From: Spongilla lacustris
Taxonomy: Eukaryota; Porifera; Demospongiae; Spongillida; Spongillidae
DNA length: 64,000 nucleotides
NCBI GenBank assembly: GCA_949361645.1
Contig: OX442425.1
Location: 2,100,171 to 2,164,170 of the forward strand
Reading direction: 5' to 3'
Every line of letters begins with the position of its first letter. The stretch's first letter is position 1. Made by a program: the position numbers and the translations under genes. This document shows, piece by piece, positions 49,525-61,500 of the stretch. The notes under the pieces are model-generated. The model was not told where the DNA came from. It was given only the letters and a program-made list of their open reading frames with translations, and ran no database searches.

Positions 49525-50836
49525 ATTGACCCATATACAGTCATTAATCGACGATATACAGTATAATAGGGCCAGGACACAGTGGAGAGTCCAGCTGTGA
49601 ATATCCGCCGCCATGCGTATGTTAATTCTTTAGCTAGTCAGTGGAAGGCAATATCCATAACACACCTCCACGAGAACTTCTAGTATTATCAAAAAACAAG
49701 CCAGTCGGCGTCATCGTGGTCAACGTCAGAGCGCGCGCGATGCACATGCAGATAGATATATATACAATACATGTCATATAATTATAATTATAATAATATA
49801 GGGACGGAATCGCCCATGCATCTTAACGAGCGAGTCTCGTAGTCACACCTATATATCATATTATGTAGTAGCTACTCCACAGCAGCGGTTCTATTAGCTC
49901 GACCTTCGCTATCCAGTTGAAGTTCGATGTTGTACGTCTGGCTAGCGAGACTAGCGTATACCAAGAATTAGATTGATAGCGAGTGTAGAGCTATTACATT
50001 GTATATCCACAATACTATCAGATGGGTACAAATCTTGGTATAGGCCTAGGCTTGATACCCGACCCGCCGCCAAAAGGCTACGCCCAACTACTATACAATG
50101 GATCAAAATGGTTAAATAACAGATCACGAGACCTCTAGAATGCATCCTATGGCAGGGGCACGAGTACAACTAAATGTTTTGAGTTGCGCATGCGTATGCT
50201 TAGATCACTAAAATCGACGATAGCTGTAGTTTGGAAGGATTTTATGTAACAGCGATGCCTATTCCTAACTTCCCTGCCATGCAGACATACAATGCATTTA
50301 TTAAAAGACAATAACAATAATATATTTTAATAAATTAATTAGCAGTTTTAATAACGTGATAAATCTCTAAAGTACCTAGTGAGTTTAATGGTGCAATTAG
50401 ATTTTTTTAATCACAATCGTACGCCGAGTTATGCATCGATGTCCACAATTTCTGGACATGAGTCCTATATGGCCAGGTGAATCAATCTATACAAAGCAAA
50501 ACAACTTTCAACGTGGCAGTTTAATTTGCTCTCATTGAATGTGCAAAAACTAATCACAAATGATGAGAAATGCAGCCATTTTGGATGGGCTTGGATCCCA
50601 TTAGCTATGGAGATGCCAAGTCATGCATGGGCTATGTTGGTTAGCTAGGTCTTCATCTTACTGACTCATTGTTTTATCCTATGTAGAGCGACATGTAGTT
50701 TTATTGTGTGTTAACTGCATTCATTTTGTATTTCGTATAAATACTGCGTGCAGAGGCTGAGCTGGATAGATGGGAAGGGGCAAAAATGTCCAGGTATATA
50801 TAACACACAAGAAACAACAAAAGTAATAAAATGCTG

Positions 50837-51374
50837 TCAACCAGTGATGACCAATGAAGGTCCAGCTCTTGACAGCAGAGCTCTTGCACAGGACCTCACC
50901 AAAGTGAGGCTGAGTCTGCCATAAATGGAAGCAGTGGCCTGGGACTTGGTGCACCTCATGGGTATGGCCAGACGAGTGGCAAGACGCGATACTGTTTCCC
51001 TAGCCTCAACACCCCAGCACTGGCCAGCAGCCATAGGTCTCCACTGCAAGTGGTCTGCATTTCCAGTCCAACTCAGAGCACTTTGGGTAATTCAAATCAT
51101 GCTTGTGACACTCCTCGACTAAAGCTGCAGACCCTGCCATCACTCCCACTAAAGCTGCAGACCCTGCCATCACTCCCACTAAAGCTGCAGACCCTGTCAT
51201 CACTCCCGCTTCAGACAAAATAGAGGGGGTTTGTGGCAAGGTTACAGTAAGATCAAATGCCGCTGGCTTCCCAAGAGACCAGTTGAGGACCAGAACATCT
51301 GCTGGTCTGGTGTTGTGTTTGTCCTGCCCAAAACCACTGCCAACCTCGACTTGGGCACTGAGATACATTATCAC
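50837..51374 (-). pseudogene. Retroelement C-terminal fragment
   Basis: Minus-strand frames read VEVGSGFGQDKHNTRPADVL, LNWSLGKPAAFDLTVT, then after a frame change ETVSRLATRLAIPMRCTKSQ and IYGRLSLTLVRSCARALLSR. This is a C-terminal region found repeatedly in invertebrate reverse-transcriptase-type proteins; that assignment is from recall of the family pattern. A 30-base sequence (CTGCAGACCCTGCCATCACT plus flank) is tandemly repeated three times at 51120-51208, giving repeated GSAALV. Confidence 0.5.
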
Positions 51375-51530
51375 TATTAAAGCAATAATTGTTATTATAA
51401 TTATAACCGGTCTCTACTTGCATTGATTTGAAGGAATTAACCAACCTCATCATGCTAGCCACTTCCTGTCCTAGTGGAATATTTAATCCACACTCTTCAG
51501 TGACCGCAGGCCCATAGCCAGGTTGTGTGT

Positions 51531-51551
51531 TGGGGGGGGGGGGGGGGGGGG
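51531..51551. repeat. Poly-G tract
   Basis: About 20 G after GTGTTG. Similar G runs occur at 52646-52672 and 56201-56215. Confidence 0.9.
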
Positions 51552-52749
51552 TGCAAAGCATGTTGTTAGTGCATGGATACAACGGACCAGTGGCGAAACC
51601 AGTATAATACATGTATGTATGGTAGGGTACAGATTTGATGCAGGAGAAAGCTTCCCCACCGAGGTCTGGGGCAGAGCCCAAGGAGCCAACGCATTTTTTG
51701 ATGGATAAAGCTACAAAAACACTATTTCCATGCATATGATTGTCTGCATGTGAGCACAGATGCTTAAATCTCACTGCATGTAATGTAAAAGTTTGTTCAC
51801 ATTTAGAAACAAGTCAGAAACAAGCAAACGACAACTGTAACAGTAACAGGCATCTTAATTTTGTAATGCATGGAGTACTCTCTAGCCTCTACAATAAATA
51901 AATTAAATACAAGAGGGAATGCTGGAGTTGTTGCTGGTACTATAGGCAAACTGATTGGACTTTTCAATGGGGTACTAGATACAATGCAAGATTGTCGGGC
52001 AATGACGGTAAGTTTTATTGGAAGCAAGTTGCAGCAGAATTAATTCTAATATTGGTTACAATTCTGTTTTCATAACGGACAGGTTCAGGAGATGGAATTA
52101 AGGTCATCCTGGTAATTGCCTGATTCCACGCAGGTTGATTACTTCAGTTAAAGTGCATTACACTGAGAATGGTACAATCCATGCCTAACATTGAACCAGC
52201 TATGATGTTAAAGATGAACTGAAATCGTTCAGCCAAGTGCATGAGTGAACAGAATGTACTTAGCCTGTACTATACTAAGACTATAAGTTACGTGCATGAG
52301 GACGCAGTATAGAGGTGATGCACTAGCTAATCGAAGCTCACTGCATGGTTTCATACTTCTGAAGCAGCGAGTCGCAGGCTTATATATCGATGTCGCCTCC
52401 TTTGTGGAAGAGATTGCACAGTTAGCAGCGACTCTTTTAATTTCCTTTTTAATACATTCAGAGGTCACATTTTATCGGTCAGTCCCGTATTTAATCCCGT
52501 ACGGGTACTACCAGTGCTCTTATAGACTTATACGCACACGTGCGCAGTATGCATGCAGACAACTGGCAGTTCTCATTAAGATTGCACTGCAATAAACAAT
52601 CAAGTGAATAATATTCATAATCTGCCAAGCGGACCTTGCATCCTGTGGGGGGGGGGGGGGGGGGGGGGGGGAAGGTGCAATTGCACCCGTTTGAACCCCC
52701 TGGCTACGGGCTTGGTGACCATCTTATTTCTTGTGGCAGCCGACTCCTC

Positions 52750-52970
52750 GATCAAGAACTGTCTCTTTTTGTGACCCTGCTTGCCTTGTTCGCCGATGCC
52801 CGTTCCCAGCCCTACAAGGTTAGCTAACAAGCCTAACATCAATGATGTTCATCAAAAGATTCTCGCCACCCCACATAGCTGAAGGATACCGTGGAGATGA
52901 GCGATGAGGTCGATATCAGAGGTAAGAATGGCGACCTGGTCTTAGCAGGGACGACATTATTGATGGTAAG
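52750..52970 (+). pseudogene. Degenerate second copy of the secreted-peptide exons
   Basis: This matches 29440-29665: CTGTCTCTTTTTGTGACCCT, TTCGCCGATGCCCGTTCCCA, CCCTACAAG|GTTAGCTAAC, then CTGAAGGATACCGTGGAGAT. About nine bases around the ATG of the first copy are missing (TCAAGAACTG instead of TCAAGAATGCTGAAGGAACTG), so there is no start codon. Exon 2 is altered after GATATCAG and is frame-shifted. A better donor (GATG|GTAAGA) follows. Confidence 0.6.
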
Positions 52971-53149
52971 AGCTGCATGCCCTGTGGAGAAAGAAGGCAC
53001 ATACCATGTACATTTAACTACATAAATGATTATTAGATACTCACGTACAGCAGTAATCGTCTAAATTCACAGGTTAATCAGTTTTATATATGAACGATAT
53101 TAATAACATGGTTCTTACCATACATCATTCACTACCACGTATTATGAAC

Positions 53150-53842
53150 AATGACTTTACATTTCCCATGGCATCTTTAATTCCCTGTCACCATGGATAC
53201 TATTATGAACAATGCAGGGAGTAAGTATCGATGATGTTACATTTCCCATTGCATCTTGACATGCCTACTTATTCCGTGTCACCATGGATACTATTGTGAA
53301 CAATGCAGTCAGTAAGTATCAATGATGTTACATTTCCCATTGTACCGTAACATGCCTACTTATTCCTTGTCACCATGGATACTATTATGAACAATGCAGC
53401 CTGTAAGTATCATTTCCCATTGCACCTTAACATGCCTACTTATTCCTTGTCACCATGGATACTATTATGAAAAATGCAGTTTGTAAGCATCAACGATGTT
53501 ACATTTCCCATTGTACCTTAACATGCCTACTTATTTCATGTCACCATGGATGCTACTATGAACAATGCAGGGAGTAAGTATCGATGATGTTACATTTTCC
53601 ATTGCATCTTAACATGCCTTGTCACCATGGATACTATTATGAACAATGCAGTTTGTAAGGATCAATGATTTTACATTTCCCATTGTACCTTAACATGCCT
53701 ACTTATTTCTTGTCACCATGGATGCTACTATGAACAATGCAGTGAGTAAGTACTAATTATGTCACACTTCCCATTGCAATACTGACATGCGTATTTATTC
53801 CCTGACACCATGGATACTATGTTGAACAATGCAGTGTGTAAT
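53150..53842 (+). repeat. Second array of 91-bp intron-like units
   Basis: About eight units of the same family as 29905-34180. The triplets between AG and GTAAG are GGA, TCA, CCT, TTT, GGA, TTT, TGA and TGT. Some units are shortened. The array resumes for one partial unit at 54480-54530 after an inserted element. Confidence 0.85.
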
Positions 53843-54480
53843 ACCGCGTTTACACGACGATGGTACGGTACGGAACGGCTCAGCATGGCACGGTACGGAA
53901 CGGTTATCGAGTAACGTTTACACGTGTTTGTGGTTATGTGGTATAGAATGGTTTTTAAAAAGCAATTCCGTAATTAACTACAATCATTGCCAGAAATCAG
54001 AATGGATGCCTTGTTTACAACCTTCCGTGCAATCGAGAAAAGGAGGCATCAGATGCACAAAAGAAGGAGAGCGATTAGTTTCTCGTAACATACGCAATAT
54101 TATGGCAATGGCCATCCAATACACCTCAAATGGCCTCAGTACCGATCTTGTTGTACACCAATTTATTTTTTTCCCAGTTTTCCAGTTGCATGCACTTGCA
54201 TCGGTTCCTCTCCCTAAATCTTTTATCACCCGTTTGTTTCGTCCAATCCACCATTTTAATACTATGGAAACCAGTTCTACGCATGCTCAATTGCTATCAT
54301 ATCCCGATCGACCACAATCGAGTCGTGCCGTGCCGGGTAGCCCGGTTATTGCAACCGTGCTGGCTCGGCACGGTACGGCACGGTTTTGGTTTACACGTCA
54401 AATTTTAACCGAACCGCACCGTGCCGAGCCGTAGCGTATCGTGCTGGCACGGAAAAATTGTGTCGTGTATTAAAACGCCT
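53843..54480. mobile_element. MITE inserted in the second 91-bp array
   Basis: The left end CCGCGTTTACACGAC and right end GTCGTGTATTAAAACGCC are imperfect inverted repeats. Subterminal blocks of ACGGTACGGAACGG and CGGCACGGTACGGCACGG are palindromic-like. The element splits one array unit (GTAATA ... TATTTATTCCTTG). Confidence 0.65.
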
Positions 54481-54539
54481 ATTTATTCCTTGTCGCCATG
54501 GATACTATGTTGAACAATGCAGGAAGTAAGTACAAATGA

Positions 54540-56560
54540 TGTAGCAGTCATATGAAACTCATGCAATAAAAATGGCCTATACAGCTATTACAGGTACGCG
54601 TTCTGATCAGATAGAGATATATGGGCAATTAATTATCACTACACTCAGTGAGGAAAAATCAAAATATGGCCACTACATGTAGGCAACATGTTGTGTGCAA
54701 CACATAGGTGTTATTTATACTTGAAATATGGAAGATGCTTGTGTTGCTTGATAAAGAAGAAGCAAAGAGGACAGTATTGGGTGAAAGTGGAATAAATGAG
54801 GGCCAATCGAATTGCCTTGTTCTTCGCATATCTGTTATGGTAAAGTTTTATTTTCGTATTGTACAGACACGGCTGCTATTTTAGAAACAAAAGTTTCTGC
54901 CTTTTCTTTTGATTCAAAACTCCACTGGATCACACTCTTTAGTCAATCTTGGTAATTGTCTAATATGTATCCATTTCTGGTTCAAGTGGATTGGGCTAGG
55001 ATTACGTCAATACAAGATATACTAAATTTAATTTAATTAAACTATTATTGGCGTTGTAGAATTTGTATTTAAGGAAACAAGGGATTCATAAATTCATTAA
55101 AAATGCACTTAGCTAGTCGAGGCAAGTAGATTTGCTAAATTTTAAATGTAGGTTTGTAACATTTATTCTATGTATTATTCAATTATAATATTATATTATT
55201 AATAATAGTAATGTACAGGACAACTTACACACAACACTTGCTATATTAAAATCACACCTTTAAGATGGGAGCCACCTGGAGAGGATTGCTGTCGCATTTG
55301 CTCTCACCAAATGCAGGTTGAGCCTACTAAACGGCTAAGACAGCAGAGCTGACTTTGATTTGCCCGATATTATGGCAAGATGGGGGGCAAACATTTTAAT
55401 ATTATTATTATGCTTATGAATTTATGAATTTATATCACGAGTACCGAACTTCAGAGATTACCCTCACATGTATGTATGATTTTAATCTATTGCACATAAT
55501 AATTATTATACAGTATAGGAAGTAACAATTCCATCGTACTTTGGACTGAGAAATCCTTATTAACTAATTCATTATATGAAGTTTAAAATAAAAAAAAAGC
55601 ATGTTGTGCTTAACAATAGGTACTGAGTTAAGTTATAGTTAATTACCATCTGGCTATATAGGTCACGGGGTCAGAAGGTGGACATTAAGTTGTATATAAT
55701 TAAAATGCAAAGCGGTATACATAATGTGTTACACTTAGATAAATGGAGCTGTTCATCCATGCTCATAGCTCCTTTGCGCAACAACCAAATGCCACAAAAA
55801 GTATATAAACCTTTTCACAAATCAGATTCTTATCCTTTTCAATCTCACAGAATAGAAGTGATCTCTTCATATATTAACGCTCCCACGCACCCGTGTACCG
55901 TAAAACACAGCCGTTTGGGTCACTCTCTAGAAAGGCCTTTTCCTTCCAATCCACCAGAGGGTTCGAGCTGAATTTACAAACATACTTTATAAGGTCCAGG
56001 TACAGCATTCTAAGCATGTTACTGCTAATGGCCATTGCTTTCTTGGCATCATTTTATGCCACTAAATCACATGAACCGATTTGTAGCAATACGATCCTAC
56101 ACTTGAATGTTGTGTCCACATAAATCATGCTAAGTGCGATCTGAGCAGTCATTGAAGAGTTTGCAGTGTCAAGAAGAAGAAATGGCTCAATCTGAATATG
56201 TGGGGGGGGGGGGGGGATGGTGGGGGTCCCATTTCATTTGGCCAAGTACAAATATAGATGAAGAGGGAGGAAGAAAGGAAAGGGAAAAGTAAAGGCAGAA
56301 TGCGTATATGAGTGCGCTCTAAATGTGTTCAGTCAATCTGCAAAGGGCCTTTGACACAGACTGGATGAAATGACCTGCAAATGGGTGTCCCAAAAACTTT
56401 GTACAGACCACGCTGTCAATCAATGGAGCTTGCTGTACATATTCGGGTGATTGAAGAGAATTAGGTCTCAAAGATGCATGGTAAAGGTTTATGACTGGTC
56501 TACTGAAGCATGCTGCTGACAATTGGAAGGTAAACATTGCAGTAATAAAGGTCATCATCA
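54540..56560. other. Non-coding AT-rich interval
   Basis: No gene is recognised. At about 55265-55325 there is a reverse-complement copy of 3785-3841 (GGGAGCCACCTGGAGAGGAT). A poly-G tract is at 56201-56215. Confidence 0.45.
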
Positions 56561-56563
56561 GCC

Positions 56564-57430
56564 GTGTGCTTTACACATGGAGTCAATGATGTCACAATAA
56601 CTCCAAGTAAGCATTCCTTGCACATCAGTAGGGCAGCTGCTCACTTTGATGTACCAGGTCCTGCTGATGGCAGCTGCTATCGCATTGCAACGGTCGGGGA
56701 TGACAACTCTGGAGCGAGTGTTGCCTGTCTTTGCAAGATGGAGGGTGTGGCTCACCTGAGCTCCTCCCATCTGTTCACATGACCTTCCAGTGCTCTGAGC
56801 CAAATGCACACTCCTCAAGCATCACAGGTTTGTATAGAGGGCAGACCACTTATCCTCGTGTTGCTTGTCTTTGGTGTGTTTAGGTGTAATACATAAACTA
56901 GACAGACATTGTTATCCACGCCCGCATATGCTACATGAGCATGTGAGTGAACAAATGAGTTACATGTTCATTTGTAGCTTCAAGATCCAGTTTGATTGCA
57001 CCAAGGGTGGCCTTCACTTTGAGGTTTAGACTTCATAATGCTCAGCATATAGCTATAGCCACATGTACATGTAGCTTTGCTCACCTCGCCTCACTTGTGC
57101 CTTTCACCACACTCCACTCACCCACTCACCCCTTAACACCTTAACCACACTTGTGCATGCTTCCCCTAAAACACATGGATGGACATAGTATTTTGTAATC
57201 ACTCAACGCTGCACATATGCCTGCCTGCACATTTGCATCATAAACTAAGGGGGCTGTAGGATGCCTAGTGAAGGACATGAGTATAATTGTCACGATTTGA
57301 TTGGACGTAACATGCGGCATGTCTGTCCTGCAGGAGTTCAGTTCTTGTCCCCAACTGCCGTTCTGACCACCTCCGTTGATCAGAGGCTGAATGTGTGGGA
57401 GATAGCAAACATGTCCCTGGTCCTTGTGTG
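56564..57430 (+). pseudogene. WDR6-like WD40 C-terminal remnant or partial gene
   Basis: The plus-strand frames read FTHGVNDVTI, then after a possible 27-base intron SCYRIATVGDDNSGASVACL (56564-56782). Further downstream come GVQFLSPTAVLTTSVDQRLN and VWEIANMSLVLVWGTVHDVA (57261-57494). The second block is close in pattern to the last WD repeats of WDR6, a tRNA-modification partner protein. I see no upstream WD repeats, so the copy appears truncated. The exon borders are uncertain (possible acceptor CTGCAG at 57334). Confidence 0.4.
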
Positions 57431-57499
57431 GGGCACAGTACATGATGTTGCTGACACTGCTGCCATGAAGGTGCTTAGAACTGTTCAAAGGTGAAGCAG

Positions 57500-58020
57500 A
57501 GTGCATGGTACTGTGGTAGTTCTCACCTTGTCTCTCTCCATGTTTTTGATAGGGGCAAAGTTTTGGTTCTTCTGTGTGTAATTGGGTTCCAGTGTTTTTG
57601 GTTGCAGGTTGCCATGGACACTGCCACCAGCCATCTTACATAATTCAGTTTTGCATTTGCTTCTTGTATCAAAATTATTTATTTTGCTTTTCATTTTGTT
57701 AACACAAAAAAGAAAATCCAGACCTCTCAACTTTCACAATTTGATCACGCTTGATAATAATAACCACATAGATATAACTTAACTCTGCATCGGACATCGA
57801 CAGAATACAATGTCATTTTTATATGTAACCTGAACCTGAGTGTGTCTGGGAGCGCCATGTTACATAGATGGGCTATACAGGCCTGAAAGGCGCTTCAATG
57901 GTTTCTGGCCACAATGACAACTGCCCACAAGCTACAAGGAGGTCCCGCTTTTATGGCTTCTAAGGCCAAATTAAACAAAACTAAGTTAAGTATAGTGTAT
58001 TGTATAGATGATGTTGTACC
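57500..58020. other. Non-coding interval before duplication copy B
   Basis: Nothing recognisable; short frames lack family features. Confidence 0.35.
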
Positions 58021-58024
58021 AGGT

Positions 58025-58476
58025 ACTTTGCTAATCGTATTCATGTATATATTTAGCCCGCAGCCCTTGCGATCGGATAGTCATGTGTACGTGTACCCTA
58101 TTCACAACGATGAATGTAATTATGTTGCCATTCCGGTACTGCATAATTGTGTTGGTTCTCCGCGATCGAGCACATCGAAGAAGTAAGTTGCGATGAGCGA
58201 ATGTGAAGGGCGCGGGCCTAAACCACATGCGTGTAAAAGATACACTAACACGGTACACCCACGGGATCATGAAAATGACCTATATAATACTACACTAGTC
58301 TACCTTATAGTTATACTTTCAGTAACCGTTGAACGTTGTGTAGCCTCACATGATGTGGTAGGCCGTAACACTTCACTACCGGGCGGTCAGTCTGTTGTGC
58401 TAACTGGCATGGGGCTGTCTACATATATAAGACTGGCAGTGAGGTTCGATAGTTCACCGTGAAAGTGTGTGTGTGT

Positions 58477-58507
<31 letters not shown>

Positions 58508-61500
58508 GAGACGTGCTTCTGTTCTACTCTGCTGATCTGAAATTCATGAAAGTATCCTCCCGCAGATATGACAATAAGGGCGCGGCGTGTAGGTACGTGG
58601 TGTTCATAGCGCGACCTTACCTCTTTCATCAATAGAAATTCATTTGGTGTTGGATTGATCGGTATCGATACATGAGAGTGGTACATTTATTATGAACACC
58701 AACCAGTTTTCCTAACTCCACAATGAATGTGTACCTGTGGGCTAGCAGTGACGTTTTGGGTCTGGGTCATCCCAGATGGTGCTCGTCTACTTTAGAGAAG
58801 CACGGGCTTATTTTGGGTTTGGTATGTTATAGTTCAGCTGCAGAGCGTCACATCATTTAGAAAACAGACATTTGCAAAAAATATATATTTTTTTATTTGA
58901 CCAGCTGTGTCCTCACAGTCGGAATGTGAGAGTAACTTACCAAAAGCTGCCAAAAAGCATATGCCCATACATTTCCACAGTAAACCAAGCACCAATATGG
59001 AGGACAATAGAGCATCATGTGACCATGAAAGATTTCGATGCAAGCATGTAGTAAAGTCAGACTACTAATATAAGCTAAGAGTGATGATGGACAGTGAGTC
59101 TTTATCAAGCACCACTGGTTATTTTCAGAACCAGTGCAACATGCAAGAGCTGATCAATCAAACACACTCTGCCAATAGCTTTGCTAGTGGAAGCTTAATA
59201 TGCATTGTCAGCAAGAAATACCCTAACCAAATCCCAAGTAGAGAGCACAACTAGGGCACTAACCAAAACGAATGTGAATCACCGCGGCCTCTGGAACACC
59301 TGATCATGATGATGCTTACAATATCAGTCATTGCGGGCAATGGCCATTGCAGTGGCAGGCTGGCAGCTATGTATGTGGAATCAGTTCAGCAGTAGCATCA
59401 GGCAGTAAACTTAAACTTACGGCTACAGCATGTCCATTGTATAAGCTGTGAAACTCCTGCAAGCATTATACAAATTTCAATTTCTCAAATTCTCGGCCAC
59501 TCTTTTATTTCTCTGTGGTCAATTCAACCTTTTATTAGCTTGTGACTTTAATCTATAAACTTGTACTATAGGGTGTTGAGCTTAAAATAACTGATGTCAC
59601 TATTATATATAACTCAACACTACATTATAACATAATGAAGAGGACTTAAGTACTGAACATTGGATGAAACTGGTGAAGGAGTGGATAACACAGTTACAGT
59701 CATAAAACATGCGATTGAGTGTTTATATATGTAATTGTATGAAATATGTGTAGATTCGTTCCTAAATGGCATTCAGCTTCATTTGTTCATCAGTGATAGT
59801 AAAAGCATACATGTGTACATATTAGAGTGTTACCTAATTCAGAGTATGTGCATTATGTAGCAATGGTTCACCTTATTATTCCTTAACCATTGCGTTTTGT
59901 ATTGCAGTTACGCATTGATTACTACATGTAACAACTATAATATTTTTGAGCATTAAAATGAAGTCCAAGTGCCTACTGGGAAGTTTTACCTATAGTTATT
60001 ATGCACAAAATGATTATTTACCTTCTATTGAATTAATGATATGCTAATTCCTCCACTACTTGTGTATTGAAGGCTAAAACAACTCTTGTATTGGAAGAAC
60101 ACCATTTATACAATTCACGTACAACTGAGATATTAATTTTGTGCATAAGGTCTGTGATAATTTTCATCAATAGGTTGTTGGAACATTTAATTTGCACCAA
60201 ATGGACACTTCCCTGCCTATTGAAGATCTTAGTGCTAAAGGTAATTAAAATTTAAAGCAGGCCCATTCATACTGACAGACTAGTGTGCATGGATAAAATT
60301 AGTGTGCATGTGTAGGTAATATAAATTAGTTGCTGTGTAAGCCTACATGTACATCTTATTCAAAATTATGTGTAATGGGAAAGGACACTTTGCAGTGTAC
60401 GCAATTACAGTGCATAACAAAGATTATATACGCACAAATGACTCCAGTTTCAGCTCCTTCTATAAGTTCCTATGCACGTACATCAGTATATATTATACCT
60501 TTTACGTTGATATAAATGTACAAGCATAACTACTTTAGTAGACATGTTATTATTTTCTTTCTAGACAGTAGTGGGAACTATCTAAAAGTACTGCTCAATT
60601 ACTACTTTGCTTTGCCTGTACAGCATCCCAAATGCACAGAGGTTCATGGGCCAGCTGCCCTACTTCACCTTCTGGGCCTTCAGACACTGGTGTGACAAAA
60701 GTTCAGGTCACTGGCCTGCACAGTGATCTTGCAGATGAGGACCTGGAAGCCTACTTTGAAACCCCAAGATCTGGAGGAAGAAAGGGATCTGTCATTAGGT
60801 GCAGTGTTGAAGAGGGTGGTACTGCTTACATTGAATTTGACAGTCCTGAAGGTTGGTGGGATGGATCCACAATGTTGTAATGTTTTATATGTTCAACTTC
60901 ACATGCCAGTGCATACATGTGTGTTAAGGTTATCACCATCTGAATAAATGAACTTTACAAACCCCTGCATTCCAGGTCTTAGTAAATCCACCAACCACTA
61001 TGCTTAGTAATGCTTACATAAACCACACATACAACTAACATTGCAAAGTCGTGTGATGCTGTAGGATAACTACATGTGCATAATGCTGTTGTCCAATTTG
61101 TATATAACATACCTGGCTTGGAAACAGTTGAAATATTGACTGGAGCTACTAGTTTTATTTTATTTTATACAGCATTTTTGAAATATGATTCTGACTGGCA
61201 TCAGGATTTTGAAATGATCCACTTCCACTGATGAAATTTTTATTTGCTATTATTACTATAACTGAAGAACTTGTTATGATGAATTATAAAAATCTTCAAT
61301 ATAAAGCAGTATGTTAAGTTTATGCTTTTTATTTTTATAACTTTAAACTAAAATGAAGTATTTGGTCCCCTTTAACTGTGATATTCCTTTTGAGACACTG
61401 TAAAATGTTATTTCATAATACAGTCATGGAGGCATTGAGAAATGATTTTTAAGATAATGAGTGAATAAAACCCGTTAAAAATGGACATGTACAGCAAGTT

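Larger units (their letters stand above)
43431..50461 (+). repeat. Duplicated unit, copy 2 (X2 and Y2), interrupted
   Basis: X2 is 43431-44762 and Y2 is 47645-50461. They are separated by the 2.88-kb palindrome, and Y2 also carries a 468-bp palindrome. Apart from these insertions the two copies are very similar over about 3.5 kb. Confidence 0.85.

Noticed and set aside
53829..54434. 201-codon plus-strand frame
   Set aside because: It lies almost wholly within the MITE and its inverted ends, and the protein has no domain features.
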